The translations under genes and the position numbers were made by a program. This document shows, one piece after another, positions 11,106 to 21,959 of a stretch of 64,000 bases of DNA. Under the pieces are notes generated by a model. The model was given only the letters and a program-made list of their open reading frames with translations, was not told the origin of the DNA and searched no databases. This stretch comes from Welwitschia mirabilis. Taxonomy: Eukaryota; Gnetophyta; Gnetopsida; Welwitschiales. The stretch is taken from assembly GCA_051453625.1 (NCBI GenBank), contig JBOZIK010000001.1:76865234-76929233 (forward strand). The letters are read 5' to 3'. Position 1 is the first letter of the stretch, and the number at the start of each line of letters is the position of its first letter.

Positions 11106-14100
11106 ACAATGGGTCTCAAGATGATCCAATGCTCCCTATGTCTTGCCTTCAGTCAGTATCATGCTAACCTAAGGACTTAGTAAACTAAAAGAGTTGAGAA
11201 CTTAAACACCACAGGAAACCTAATTGCCTGCATGTCTGTAATAGAGCTCCATACTGAGAAAGCTCAGTAGTTTAATCGCATCTACCTGATAGGATAAAGC
11301 ACAATAAAGGTGACAAGGCTAATTTCATAGAAAGGAGGAGGTTGAAACCGCATTCTTATGGAGACTGCCCACAAAAATAGTATTTAAACAAGCTCCTGTA
11401 TGATCTAGAGTTAGTCTTTCTTTCTGTATTATAATCATTTGATGCTCTCAGATTACTTTGGAGGGGCAGCAATCTTTAGGTCAGGGTTCTTATTTCGAGG
11501 GCAACGCCATCAGGCTGGACTCTAAAATACCCCTATAGACCACGTAGACTGTGAAATCAGATAAACTCACTGGTGACATGTAATCTTATTACTACTTTGA
11601 GAAGTCACATATTGCCCAGCTCTCACTACTTTGCTTGATTCCTTGCATCTGTTAAGCAATAAACTAGCAAAATAATAGCTTCCTGTTAGTAAAGAAAATT
11701 GTAGTAATAGGGTACCTATGCTAGAAGTGAAGAGTTTAAATGATCCTGCATGAGGATCTAAATAAAAAACTCCTGATTGTATTTCTGATTTTAAGAGAAG
11801 TGCCTTCTCAGCGCCCGTGTAAAGAACAAGGCCACTGTGAACCCTTTCCTAAGCACTGTCATTACATTTCTTATGGATCTTGAACTGTTACGCACCTCCT
11901 GAAAATCTCCACATTACAAAACCTCTTTTTTCTCAAACTTTTCCACTAGCTGACGAAACTAAAATCAGAGTCAATTAGGAAGCTACTGGGAGTTAATTCT
12001 AGTTTTGCCCATCATGATGGGTAAAATACCCATGGCTTAGCACCAATTTCTATTTTTTTGAGTATCTTTCAGGAGATGGATACTCAATAGTTTAATTATG
12101 AATTGGCTCTTAATTTCTTCTAAAATTTGGATGGTTTGTATATCTTTCTACTTGAAAATTTTATCGTTTATGGCTTTCCAAATGTGATATATACATGCTA
12201 TTATTATAAAATTTGCAATACTGTGTTGGGGATTTCTTGATCTACACTTCTTTTAATCTGGAAGAATAGCTCTTTCCACTGGGAAGGGGGGGATAAGCCA
12301 ACCTGGTTTAAAGTATTCTTTAGAAGGAGAACACAAGAAGGACACTAGAAGAAAATTTGATCTCTAGACTCATCAACCAGGTCACAAAAAGTACACAATG
12401 GGTTAGCTAGAATCCCAAACTTTATAGCTCTATCTTTGGTAAACAGTCTATTATTACATGCAAGCCATGCTATAAAAGAATATTTAGGGAGAGAGAAATG
12501 ATTCCATACTAAATCACAGTATTCCCAAGTAGTATGCTGGCCACATAAGTGGTTATAAACTGAGGCTGGGGTAAAGGGAACTCTTACAACCTTCTAGACC
12601 ACAGAGCCATCCATTATTGAGATGCAAAGTTGGAGAATAGGGTGGAGTTTCACAATTTTCTTAATAACCTAGGATGTGTTGTATTTGACTTGATACTACT
12701 AGACGTTGCCATCTTTGAAATAGAATTCATGATACCATTTGACCCAAAGGGAGTCTTTTTTGAGCATTAGATCCCAAAGCTGGGTGGTAATCAGAGCCTT
12801 ATTCATTAAAATGAGATTTGTGAAACCCAAACCCCTTACTTTTTTTGGTTTTGTCAAAATATTTTAGGCTATAAGTGTTTGTTTTGTTTTCTAGTCTTTC
12901 CCTTCCCAAAGAAATCTTCTACATAGAACATTTATTTCATGCAGAATCTTTTTTGAAAGAATAAAAATTCTGCACCAGAAACTAAAAATAGATTGTAAAA
13001 CACCTTTAATCAGCATACATCTTCCTACGTATGAAAGAAATTTTGTAGTCCATGATCTAATTCTTTCCGTAACTCTATGTATAAGGGGAAGGCAGTCTGT
13101 GGTAGAGAGTTTTTTTAACATTAAAGTAACACCCAGATATCTTACTGGAAGGGACCCATTTGAAAAATCAAGACATTATAGGAAACACTCTTTTTGGCTT
13201 TGCAAGATCCCCCCAAAGAAAGCCTGACTTTTTATCGCATTTGCCTCAAGTCCTGAAGCCATTTTGAAGTGATTAAGAATTTGTTTCATCAAGTGAATTG
13301 ACTTGTCTTCTGCTTTATAAAACACAAATAAATCATCAACGTAACATAGATGTGTAACTGAAACCTTGTTGCATTTAGGGTGGAAATGAAAGTTTGGATT
13401 AAGAGACATCTTCTTTAGCCCCTTGGAGAGGTATTCCATGATGATACAGAAGAGATAAGATAACAAGGGATCTCCTTGCCTTAAACCTATTTTTCCTTGA
13501 AATAATCCTATCAGACCCCTATGTAAGAGAATTGAAAAAGATGAAGTGGTAACACATGTTTTTATCCACTTTATCACTTTGAAGGGAAAACCTAATCTTT
13601 CTAGAAGCTTGATTAGGAACTACTAGGAAACATAGTCATATGCCTTTCTAAGATCAATTTTGATAGCACATTGAGGGCTTATTCTTTTCCTAGAATAATG
13701 TTGGATCAGCTCTTAGGCTAGTAGGATATTATGGATAATACTTCTATGGGGAATAAAAGCTCATTGGTTATCAGTAATGATGTCCTCTAATACATCTTTT
13801 AATATATTTACAATAATCATAGAAATAACTTTATAAATAACATTGCAACATGCGATCGAACGGAAGTCCGAGGCCTTATTTAGAGAGGCGTTTTTTGGAA
13901 TTAGGACTATGATTGTGGAATTTACATTGTGAGGCATACTAAAATTTCTAAAAAAATGTTGCACTACTCTGCATACATCTTGCCCTAAGATATTCCAGGT
14001 TGATTTAGAAAATTTAGTAGAGAAACCATCCAGTCCTAGAGCTTTATTGTTGCCAATTGAGAAAAAGGAATTTCTCATTTCTTTGGATGAGACTTATTTA

Positions 14101-14841
14101 CACATCACTATACAAGCTTGGTCAGGGACTGATGGTCCTTCAGCCAGGAGGGACATATCTATGTCTGAGACCATTACATCGTTACTCAAGAGATTCTAAA
14201 AATAATTGACGAAAATTTGGTTTATATCTTCTTGATTTCTCAATATAATACCTTTTGCATCATAAATTGCATTTATCATTGAATTGTATTTTCTTTGTTT
14301 GATACAGGCATGAAAGTAGGAGGTGTTTAAGTCTCCCTCTTAAGCCCACTTTAGTTTAGCTCTCTGCTTGTTAAATTGTTATTCCTGATGAAGGAGAGTC
14401 TTGTATTTTGCAATGGCTTCCTTTTCTAGCTAATAGAAGCCTTTAACTTGAGGAGATAAAACTGATTTTTTTTATATATTTAGGATTTCAAGGTACGCTT
14501 CATGAATGTACTGTCTTAGGCACCTTGTTTTGGCCAAAAACTTTTCTTTAAGGGCTAACTTGAGTAAACACAACTTTTTATGTAGGTTTACTAAAGAGAA
14601 ACATTAGGCATTTACTTGCCAAATGGAGCTCACTAGTGGGATAAACTTGCTATATTCACATCAAAATTTATAGAATCTGAATGGGGGTTCTGTGTTGAAA
14701 TTTGAGCTAATAGATAGAATGCTAGGGGAGTGATCTGAGAGACCCAGTGAAGGAAAATCTTCAAAAGAATGTGGTAAGGAATCTAACCAAGCTGAGTTTA
14801 CAAGAACTCTATCCAATTTACAGTGAATCCTTTTGTGCATG
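11106..14841 (-). mobile_element. L1-type LINE copy C
   Basis: Minus-strand copy of the same family as D, running from the C-terminal part of the endonuclease (14,661-14,841) to the 3' end near 11,106. At its upstream end it stops at the 100-N gap 14,842-14,941. Domains in order are: EN end with a GLSDHSPS motif (SDH intact), linker, RT fingers (13,761-14,078), RT palm (13,176-13,577), thumb (12,891-13,121), zf-RVT and the 3' region. It has no internal N gap and so serves as a template for the small gaps in D. Confidence 0.9.
12891..14090 (-). pseudogene. LINE copy C reverse transcriptase
   Basis: Three consecutive frames cover the RT. 13,761-14,078 has NKALGLDGFSTKF (the NKxPGxDG motif), VLIPKNASLNKASDF and CCNVIYKVISMII. 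13,176-13,577 has GKIGLRQGDPLLSYLF and the catalytic loop LCYVDDLFVF, where the usual YADD has become YVDD (codons 13,332-13,343). 12,891-13,121 has the FLSYVGRCMLIKGVLQSI thumb segment. Frames change between the blocks and stops occur, so the ORF is dead. The YVDD form may still be catalytically tolerated, since copia elements use it, but here it is probably simple decay. Confidence 0.85.
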
Positions 14842-14941
14842 NNNNNNNNNNNNNNNNNNNNNNNNNNNNNNNNNNNNNNNNNNNNNNNNNNNNNNNNNNN
14901 NNNNNNNNNNNNNNNNNNNNNNNNNNNNNNNNNNNNNNNNN

Positions 14942-15390
14942 ATTTTGATAGCATATCGAGGGCTTATTCTTTGCCTAGAATAATGTTGAACCAGCTCCTG
15001 GGCTAGCAGAATATTATGGATAATACTTCTATGGGGAATAAAAGCTCCTTGGTTATCAGCAATGATTTCCTCTAACACATCTTTTAATCTATTTGCAATA
15101 ATCATAGAAATGACTTTATAGATAACCTTGCAACATGCGATCGGACAGAAGTCCGAGGCCTTATTTGGAGAGGCGTTTTTTGGGATTAGGACTATGATTG
15201 TGGAATTTACACTGTGAGGCATACTAAAATTTCTAAAAAAATATTGCACTGCTCTACATACATCTTGCCCTAAGATATTCCAGGTTGATTTAAAAAACTT
15301 AGCATAGAAACCATCCGGTCCTAGAGCTTTGTCATTGCCAATTGAGAAAAAGGAGTTTCTGATTTCTTTGGGAGAGACTTGTTTACACAT
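14942..15390 (-). pseudogene. LINE copy B RT, N-terminal half
   Basis: One long open frame with SFFSIGNDKALGPDGFYAKF, then STIIVLIPKNASPNKASDF, CCKVIYKVISMIIANRLKDV and DNQGAFIPHRSIIHNILLAQ. It is intact up to the gap, where it is cut before the catalytic loop. This is the best preserved RT fingers region in the window. Confidence 0.85.
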
Positions 15391-15768
15391 TATTATACAA
15401 GCCTAGTCAGGAACTGATGGTCCTTCAGCTAGGAGGGACATATCTATGTGTGAGACCATTGCCTCGTTACTCAAGAGATCCTGAAAATAATTGATGAAAT
15501 TTTGGTTTATATCATAAATTGCATTTTATCATTGAATTGTGCTTCCTTTGTTTGATACAAGCATGAAAGTAGGAGGTATTTAAGTCCCCCTCTGAAGCCC
15601 ACTTTAATTTAGCTCTTTGCTTGTTAAATTGGTATTCCTGATGAAGGAGAGTCTTGTATTTTGCAATGGCTTCCTTTTCCAGCTAATAGAAGCCTTCAAC
15701 TTGAGGAGATAAAACTGAATTTTCTTGTATATTTAGGATCTCAAGTTATGCTTCATGAATATGCTGTC

Positions 15769-16658
15769 CTAGGTGCCTTGTTTTGGTCGAAAACTTTTCT
15801 TTAAGGGCTGGAATAAGCGCAAATTTTTATGTAGGTCTATTAAAGAGAAACATGGGGCATTTGCTTGCCAAACGGAGCTCACTAGTTGGATAAACTCGCT
15901 ATCTTCACACCAAAAGTTACAGAATCTAAATGGGGGTTTTGCATTGAATTTTGAGCTAATAGATAGGATGCTAGGGGAGTGATCTAAGAGACCCGGTGGA
16001 GGAAATTCTACAAAAGAATGTAGCAAGGAATCTAACCAAGCTGAGTTTACAAGCACTCTATCCAATTTACAGTGAATCCTTTTGTGCATGATTTGTTTAT
16101 CTGACCAAGTGAATTTACAACCAGAATGCCTTAAATATAAAAGATGGGATGATAAAAACAAGTTCTGGACTTCTTCTACATCTTTAGAAGCCACTGGAGA
16201 GCCATTGAGTTTTTCATAATGGTGGGCTAGATAATTAAAATCTCCTAATACTACCCACAGGTCAATAACCGCCTGATTTAAATTAATGATCTCATCCCAA
16301 AGGCATTTCGCTCATCTTTTTTATTAGATGCATAAATGAAGGAGCAACAAGTATGCAAACCATTAAAGGATAGCTTACAGTGTATATCTTGAAGAGACAA
16401 GGAAGAAACAGAGAGGTGAATTCTATTCGTATTCCACAAAATCAGAATTCTCCCATTTGAGGAGCTCGAGAAGTTGTGAATAAACTTCCAAGAAGATCTT
16501 GGCATACAATTTGTCGCTATATGTTCCACTTTGCTTAACTATACTTTTATTTCTAAAAGAGCGATAATGCTTATGTTATGAGTTCTAATGAAACGACGAA
16601 TATAAAACTGCTTATTAGATCCATTTAAGCCTCTAATGTTTCATGCAACGATTATCAT
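15769..16658 (-). pseudogene. LINE copy B endonuclease (ORF2 start)
   Basis: Apurinic-type endonuclease domain that nicks target DNA. The ORF2 start codon lies at 16,658-16,656, followed by IIVA and then a TGA where the family has Trp (the WNIRGLNG motif), so the frame is broken almost at once. Later blocks are ALLEIKV (catalytic Glu), a FIYASNKKDER segment and, in another frame, CKLDRVLVNSAWLDSLLHSF with a GLLDHSPS motif (the SDH motif reads LDH). At least one frameshift separates 16,278-16,529 from 15,769-16,194. Confidence 0.8.
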
Positions 16659-17229
16659 GTGACTTTATTTGGGAGCTCTAATCCCCCTTTACTCATACCT
16701 CTTTTAGATTTTCGTTGGCTTGCATAGAGAGTGTTCTGTTGTATATCTGGAGATTTCTGGTTTTGGGTTTTAACTAACATAATATCTATTGAGATACTTC
16801 TAAGATTGCTAACCAAAACTAAAGGGGGATTGACCTTTCAAAGGAGGGGTTTGCTGAGGCATTTCTTCTGGTGATGCAGAAACGACATTGAGAATAGAAA
16901 CCATCGCCTTCTTTTGGGGGACTTTCCATGGCGGAGACAACTATGAAGGTGTAGCCTAGTTGCAAGAAGAATCTTCTCTTGCATTTGGGGGGTTGCCGAT
17001 ACTCCCTTCCTCCTAGGGGTTTGTGATGTCCCTGTTAGGGCCTTGATCGGTCCTCTCCGAATTCGCTTCCCTTGTCTCACTTTCCATCGGCAATTTGGGG
17101 ACAACTTATAGGTTGGACGGGAGGGGGTTNNNNNNNNNNNNNNNNNNNNNNNNNNNNNNNNNNNNNNNNNNNNNNNNNNNNNNNNNNNNNNNNNNNNNNN
17201 NNNNNNNNNNNNNNNNNNNNNNNNNNNNN

Positions 17230-18210
17230 AGTTGATAGAATCCTTCTGCTTGAGGATATAAAACTGATTTTTCTTGTATATTTAGAATTTCAAGGTATGC
17301 TTCATGGATGTGCTGTCCTAGTCGCCTTGTTTTGGCTGAAAACTTTTCTTTGAGGGTTGACTTGAGTAAACGCAATTTTTTATGCAGGTCTTCTAGAGAG
17401 AAACATGGGGCGTTTGCTTGCCAAACGGAGCTCACTAGTGGGATAAACTTGCTATCTTCACACCAAAAATTACAAAATCTGAACGGAGGTTTTGCAATGA
17501 ATTTTGAGGTAATAGATAGGATGCTAGGGGAGTGAGCTGAGAGACCCGGTGGAGGAAATTCTGCAAAGGAATGTGGTAAAGAGTCTAACCAGGCTGAGTT
17601 TACAAGCACTCTATCCAATTTACAGTGGATTCTTTTGTGCATGATTTGTTTGTCCGACCAAGTATATTTGCAGCCAAAATGCCTTAAATCTGAAAGATGG
17701 GATGAAAGAAACAATTTCTATTTCTTCTAAATCTTTAGGAGCCACTGGCGAGCCCTTGAGTTTTTCATAAGTGTGGGCCAGACAGTTAAAGTCTCCTAAT
17801 ACTACCCACGGGTCGACGACCACCTGATTTAAATTGTTGATCTCATCCCAAAGGCGTCTTCTCTCATCCTTTTTATTAGATGCATAGATGAAGGAGAAAT
17901 AGGTATGCAAACCATTAAAGGATATCTTACAGTGTATAGCTTGAAGAGACGAGGAGAAAAGAGAGAGGTGAATTCTATTCTTATTCCATAGAATCAAAAT
18001 TCTCCTATTCGAAGAGCTCAAGAAGTTGTGAACAAAATTTCAAGAAGAGCTTGGCATGCAATTTGTCACTATATGTTCCACTTTGCTTAACAGTACTTTC
18101 GTTTCTAAAAGAGCGATAATGCTTATATTATGAGTTCTATTGAAACAATGAACACAAAACTGCTTATCAGGGCCATTTAGACCTCTAATGTTCCATGCAA
18201 TGATTATCAT
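17230..18210 (-). pseudogene. LINE copy A endonuclease (ORF2 start)
   Basis: ORF2 starts at 18,210 with MIIIAWNIRGLNGPDKQF, the standard opening of plant L1 endonuclease, and continues with ALLETKV (catalytic Glu). The frame 18,021-17,620 has the VVDPWVVLGDFNCLA block with the metal-binding GDFN. A frameshift leads into 17,714-17,230, with SDLRHFGCKYTWSDKQ, KLDRVLVNSAWLDSLPHSF and GLSAHSPS. In the last motif the SDH Asp has become Ala, which should inactivate the nuclease. RT of this copy is lost at the gap. Confidence 0.85.
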
Positions 18211-18239
18211 GTGACTTTATTTGGGAGCTCCGATCCCCT

Positions 18240-19590
18240 TTTGCCCCTAAGTCTTTTAGATTTTCACTGGCTTGGGTAGAGAGTGCTCTGTTTTATATCT
18301 GGAGATTTCTAGTTTTAGCTTTTAACTGGCATAATATCTATTGTGATACTACTAAGATTGCTAATCGAAACTAAAGGAGGATTGATAGGGGACTGACCTT
18401 TCGAAGGAGGGGTTTACAGAAGCGTTTCTTCTAGTGACACAGAAACGATGCTAAGAACAGGGGCCACTGCCTTCTCTTAGAGGTCTTTCCATGATGGAGA
18501 CAGCTGTGAAGGTATAGCCTAGTCGAAAGATGGGTCTTCTCTTGAATTTGAGGGGTTGCTGATACTCCCTTCCTCCTCGAGATTTATGTCCTAGTTAGGA
18601 CCTTGATCAGTCCTCTCTGAATTCACTTCCCTTGTCTCACTTTCATTGGCGAGTCGGGGATGGCTTGAAGGTCAGACAGCAGGATTGGGGGGGGGAGGGG
18701 AGATGCATATTGTGGGGTAACAAAGCCCTCTGAAGTTACGCCTGAGGTCCCAGCAAGACTAGGGTGCTCTGCCCGTATCTCCCTATCTGACTCTGTTATA
18801 ATACTAGCTGCATCCGCGTTTCCCGTAATCGGTTTTCAGATCTGCTTTTCCTTCTTCTTTTGGAGATAGAGCTTTGTGGAATGACCAAAGCAAATGCACG
18901 ATGCACATTTGGAAGGCATCCATTCATACTCAATTCTCTGACTTAGAACCACGCCTCTCGGTCCTCTAATGAAGATTTCTGTCGGGAGCTCATACTCTGG
19001 AGTTATTTCAATGTAAACCCAGGCGTAACTCAGCTTTGCTGTGTAGCTGTAACTACATCTGAACATATTGGCTTGCCTATGACATTTGCTATTTGGGAGA
19101 GAACCTTTGCCGACCATAGATGCAAGTTGAGGTTTGGCAGTTTCAGGCATATCGAAAATTTCAAAATCTTGTCTATTTCCAATGGCGAAGAAGGGGACCA
19201 TGGCTTGAGTATCAGTGGTCTACTGTCAAACGGCCATGGGCCCTTTTCTATAATATTGAGCATCTTCTCTTTTGTTAAACATTTGAATAAAAAGATGCCT
19301 TTCTGTAATAGGGATGCTGTAACTTCGTCCTCGCCACCCCATCTGAGTTTTATATAGTTTCGCATTCTCTGTATCGGCAGTTTCAGACCATTAACAAAAC
19401 CCATAAGGGTATTTTCCCAGCGTGCTGCTCCTTCATTCCAGTTGCTTTCGTTTATCTCTATCTCCTTAAACATGAATTACTGTGGCATTAATTCTAGTCT
19501 AAATCTTGCGTCTACATTCCTCTTACATGCTACTATGTCTATCCACATCTTTTGCACCGTGGACACTCCTTCTTTAGCCAGTGGCTCCAT
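18240..19590 (-). pseudogene. LINE copy A ORF1 (DUF4283 plus zinc knuckle)
   Basis: ORF1 of plant L1 elements is an RNA-binding protein that accompanies the element RNA. I take the start at the ATG at 19,590-19,588, in frame with the long frame from 19,473; only one stop (codon 38, just before the second Met) separates them. The frame to 19,030 has the DUF4283 features: ENTLMGFVNGLKLP, GIFLFKCLTKEKMLNIIEKG and GPWPFDSRPLILKPW. A frameshift near 19,060-19,080 moves the protein to the frame ending at 18,836, with LSYAWVYIEI and a knuckle CASCICFGHSTKLY, whose last Cys is replaced by Tyr. After that comes a basic tail region without recognisable domain. Confidence 0.8.
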
Positions 19591-19899
19591 TTTTGTCAAA
19601 TCCTAAGGCGCAATGGACGAACTGTAGCAGTGTGGGATCGCACTCAGCATATCCAACATCGCAAACTCTGCCTTCAGTATAGGTAACTTCAACTAATCAT
19701 TATGTCATTAAGTCTTTAATGCCTTTGTTTGATCATCTAAATTTAGTATTTCGTCTTATATTTTAGTAAATACAATGTCTTAAGAAATTATTAGAACTAT
19801 TTTAAAATGGAAAAACTTTTTAACCTTTTTTATCATGATAATATCTAATGAAAATCCATTTATTACACATGTGCCAAACTTAGTTTTATATGGTGCTCA

Positions 19900-20640
19900 A
19901 GAAGAATGTGTGTAAAACAAGTAAAATTAAAAATTTTAAAATGGATAATGTTAAGTCGGATAACATACTATTATTGAAAGTGAAAAAATCTAAGATTTTT
20001 TGGTTCTATAAGCCTCTTTAAAAATTTTATGGTTGTAAAAACTACTTTACTCCAAAGATATGCTAGGACATTTTTATATAGTAACAAAGCTCTTACACAA
20101 TTCATTAATGTGGATATTGTATTACATCATTCTATGTTCAACTTTTTTTAAAGTGAATTCACCAACATTAACATTATTTTTTAAAGGATGAAAATGCTTG
20201 TGATTTCTAGTAAGAAATTTAATTAATGTTCTTATAATAAAATCATCAATAAAAGTGATGAAACAACAACTATCACCAAGAGTTGTAATAATCATAGGAA
20301 TAAAAACATCTATGTGAATAAGTTGTAACTTATTTATAGGCTTTAAAGTACTTGTCTTTAAGTGGTTTTCTAGTGGACTTTTCCATTATGTAAGCTGTGC
20401 ATTTTAAATGCTTTAATTGGAGTTTGAAAATAACCTTTAAATGAGATGTACATATTCCTAGTTTATCTTTATGAATATAACTAATACATTCATTTCATAA
20501 TTTCTCTTTGATAAACTTGATTAAACTAATTAAGGTAATTGCTAAATTAAGAAAGGCATCATTATGATCATTGATCACCATAGCATGAGTAGTAGCTACT
20601 TGTTCTATAAGTATAATTAACTTATCTTGGAGTTTTCCTT
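19900..20640 (-). pseudogene. C5 copia integrase relic
   Basis: Minus-strand remnants of a copia integrase. A KSTRKPLKD-like piece and NKLQLIHIDVFIPMIITTLG lie near 20,290-20,370. They are followed by GDSCCFITFIDDFIIRTLIK near 20,200-20,270, matching the LxLIHxDVCGPM and G-x-x-YFxTFIDDxSRxxWxYFL motifs. The two Asp of TFIDD are present. Stops are common and no gag, RT or LTR of this element can be attached. 19,700-19,900 and 20,640-20,930 show nothing firm. Confidence 0.6.
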
Positions 20641-20972
20641 ACATAACATCTAGGCTTCTATTAAAATAAATTTCTTGTAATATTTTATCCTTAATAGTGA
20701 AATAAAAATCATAACCATGAGTTAAAAAAGTTAAGAGCAATAAGAAATTTTATTTTAAGGTAGTAGTATAAAGAAAAAGAAGAAGTATTAATTTAGAAAT
20801 GTTTACATACTTCAATCTAATTTAGCCAATGCCTTTAATATATTATCTTTATTTATATTCCATGATGACATAATATAATACATCTATGTTTAATGTTATA
20901 AATAAAGATTTATTTAAAATCATATGGTGAATAGCATGTATGCCCATGATGCATGTGGTTAGTGTTAAAAAG

Positions 20973-21480
20973 TGTTATGCCCTAACACATTCCTCAACAC
21001 TTGGGGAATCCATTTACTTATCATTATCTAATCCCTCTTCCATTTTTATTTTATCTTCTTATGCCTTTTTTATTCTTCTATATCCTCTCCCCTCTTCTTC
21101 TTATCTATTCTCCATTTTTCCCTTTTTCCTTTACTCTTTTCCTTTTCCCCATGTTTTCTTAATCCTTTCTATCTAAGAACTTTAGAATTCCATGCTTAAG
21201 GTGTGGAATTTCTTAGATTTCATGCCTATGGCATGGATGATAATCCTCTTCCATGATTAAGGCATGGAAATACTACTCCCTTGAGTGTCCTTCTTCCTTA
21301 ATAAGAATCTTGTAACTTCTAGGACCTTAGTTTATCTCCAATTATTAAATCTCCACTTCTTGGTACAGAAATCAAATTCCTCCTTTACTTCGTGTTTCAA
21401 TAAGATTACAATAGCATCATGTCTTAGGTAAGAATATTATATCGCTTAGGTTTGAAACATATGATCTCCTACATCAAGTA
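20973..21480 (+). repeat. 5' LTR of gypsy element G1 (start clear, end uncertain)
   Basis: The sequence TGTTATGCCCTAACA at 20,973 recurs with one change at 40,572, where it is preceded by a purine-rich GAGGTGGGTAAG. The following bases (GGAATCC/GAAATCC, then a pyrimidine-rich stretch and a CTTTCTA-like end) also match over about 210 bases. This is what one expects of the 5' and 3' LTR starts of one element. The right end of the 5' LTR was not fixed. A TTCAATAAGATTACAATAGC segment near 21,390 looks like an LTR R/U5 part. Confidence 0.55.
21190..21267. repeat. Three spaced palindromes in the G1 LTR
   Basis: Three units start about 30 bases apart: CCATGCTTAAGGTGTGG at 21,190-21,206, CATGCCTATGGCATG at 21,221-21,235 (exact inverted arms CATGCC/GGCATG), and CCATGATTAAGGCATGG at 21,251-21,267. 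Each can fold into a short hairpin. The units look like a diverged 30-bp tandem repeat. Confidence 0.75.
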
Positions 21481-21485
21481 ACAAG

Positions 21486-21950
21486 ATGATCTTTAACCTC
21501 AATACCCAAGGTAGTCTTCTACAACTCTTCTTATCTCTTCTCTTTCTCTATTTACTCTTCTTATTTTATCTTCCTCTTCCTTGCTCTTTCTTCTTCATCT
21601 TTCTTACTCTCCCCTTCTTTAGGAATTCTTATTCTATTCTCAATTTCTATTTTCCTTTCTTATCTCTTTTTCCATTCTTTTCTTTTCTTATTTATGTTTC
21701 CTCTACTTTTCCTCTTTCCTTCCCTCTCTCTTACCATCTTTCCTTTTCCCCTTTACCTCTTCTATCTTTCTCTATTCCCCTAACCCTTCCTCCTTCCTCT
21801 TCTTCTATGTTTTCCCTTTTTTCTTACCTTCTTATTCTCTTCTCTTTATTCTATTCTTTTTTCTTTCCCCTTCCTCTTCCCTCTCCTTACCATCATCCCT
21901 ATTCTTTAGTACTCCTTTACTATCATTCCTCTTACCTAATGTTGCTATGA
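21486..21950 (+). repeat. Pyrimidine-rich tract in the G1 leader
   Basis: About 460 bases of almost pure C and T on the plus strand. A related tract lies at 21,040-21,170, and another in the 3' LTR at 40,640-40,760. The tract gives an open frame of 154 codons rich in Leu, Phe, Ser and Pro that I regard as a composition artefact. Confidence 0.7.
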
Positions 21951-21959
21951 TCTAATTGG

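Larger units (their letters stand above)
14942..17129 (-). mobile_element. L1-type LINE copy B (middle part)
   Basis: Minus-strand fragment bounded by two 100-N gaps (14,842-14,941 and 17,130-17,229). From the upstream end it holds the tail of ORF1 (17,104-16,700, basic and with no clear domain), the ORF2 start at 16,658, the endonuclease (16,529-15,769), the linker and the first half of RT (15,390-14,942). In a stretch of about 150 bases of RT compared by eye it differs from copy D by only a few percent, so the array is much younger than the surrounding LTR elements. Confidence 0.9.
17230..19700 (-). mobile_element. L1-type LINE copy A (5' part with ORF1)
   Basis: The most upstream of the four pieces and the only one with the 5' end. 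It holds ORF1 (19,590 to about 18,240) and ORF2 from its start at 18,210 through the endonuclease to the linker at 17,230, where a 100-N gap begins. The 5' end of the element is not sharply seen and is placed near 19,700. No target-site duplication could be assigned because the 3' end belonging to this copy is not in view. Confidence 0.85.

Noticed and set aside
20940-21176. 78-codon plus-strand frame
   Set aside because: Same pyrimidine-rich composition, overlapping the G1 LTR start.
21486-21950. 154-codon frame with apparent membrane-like Leu/Phe content
   Set aside because: It lies in a pyrimidine-rich tract, where stop codons are rare in the C/T strand; composition explains both length and hydrophobicity.
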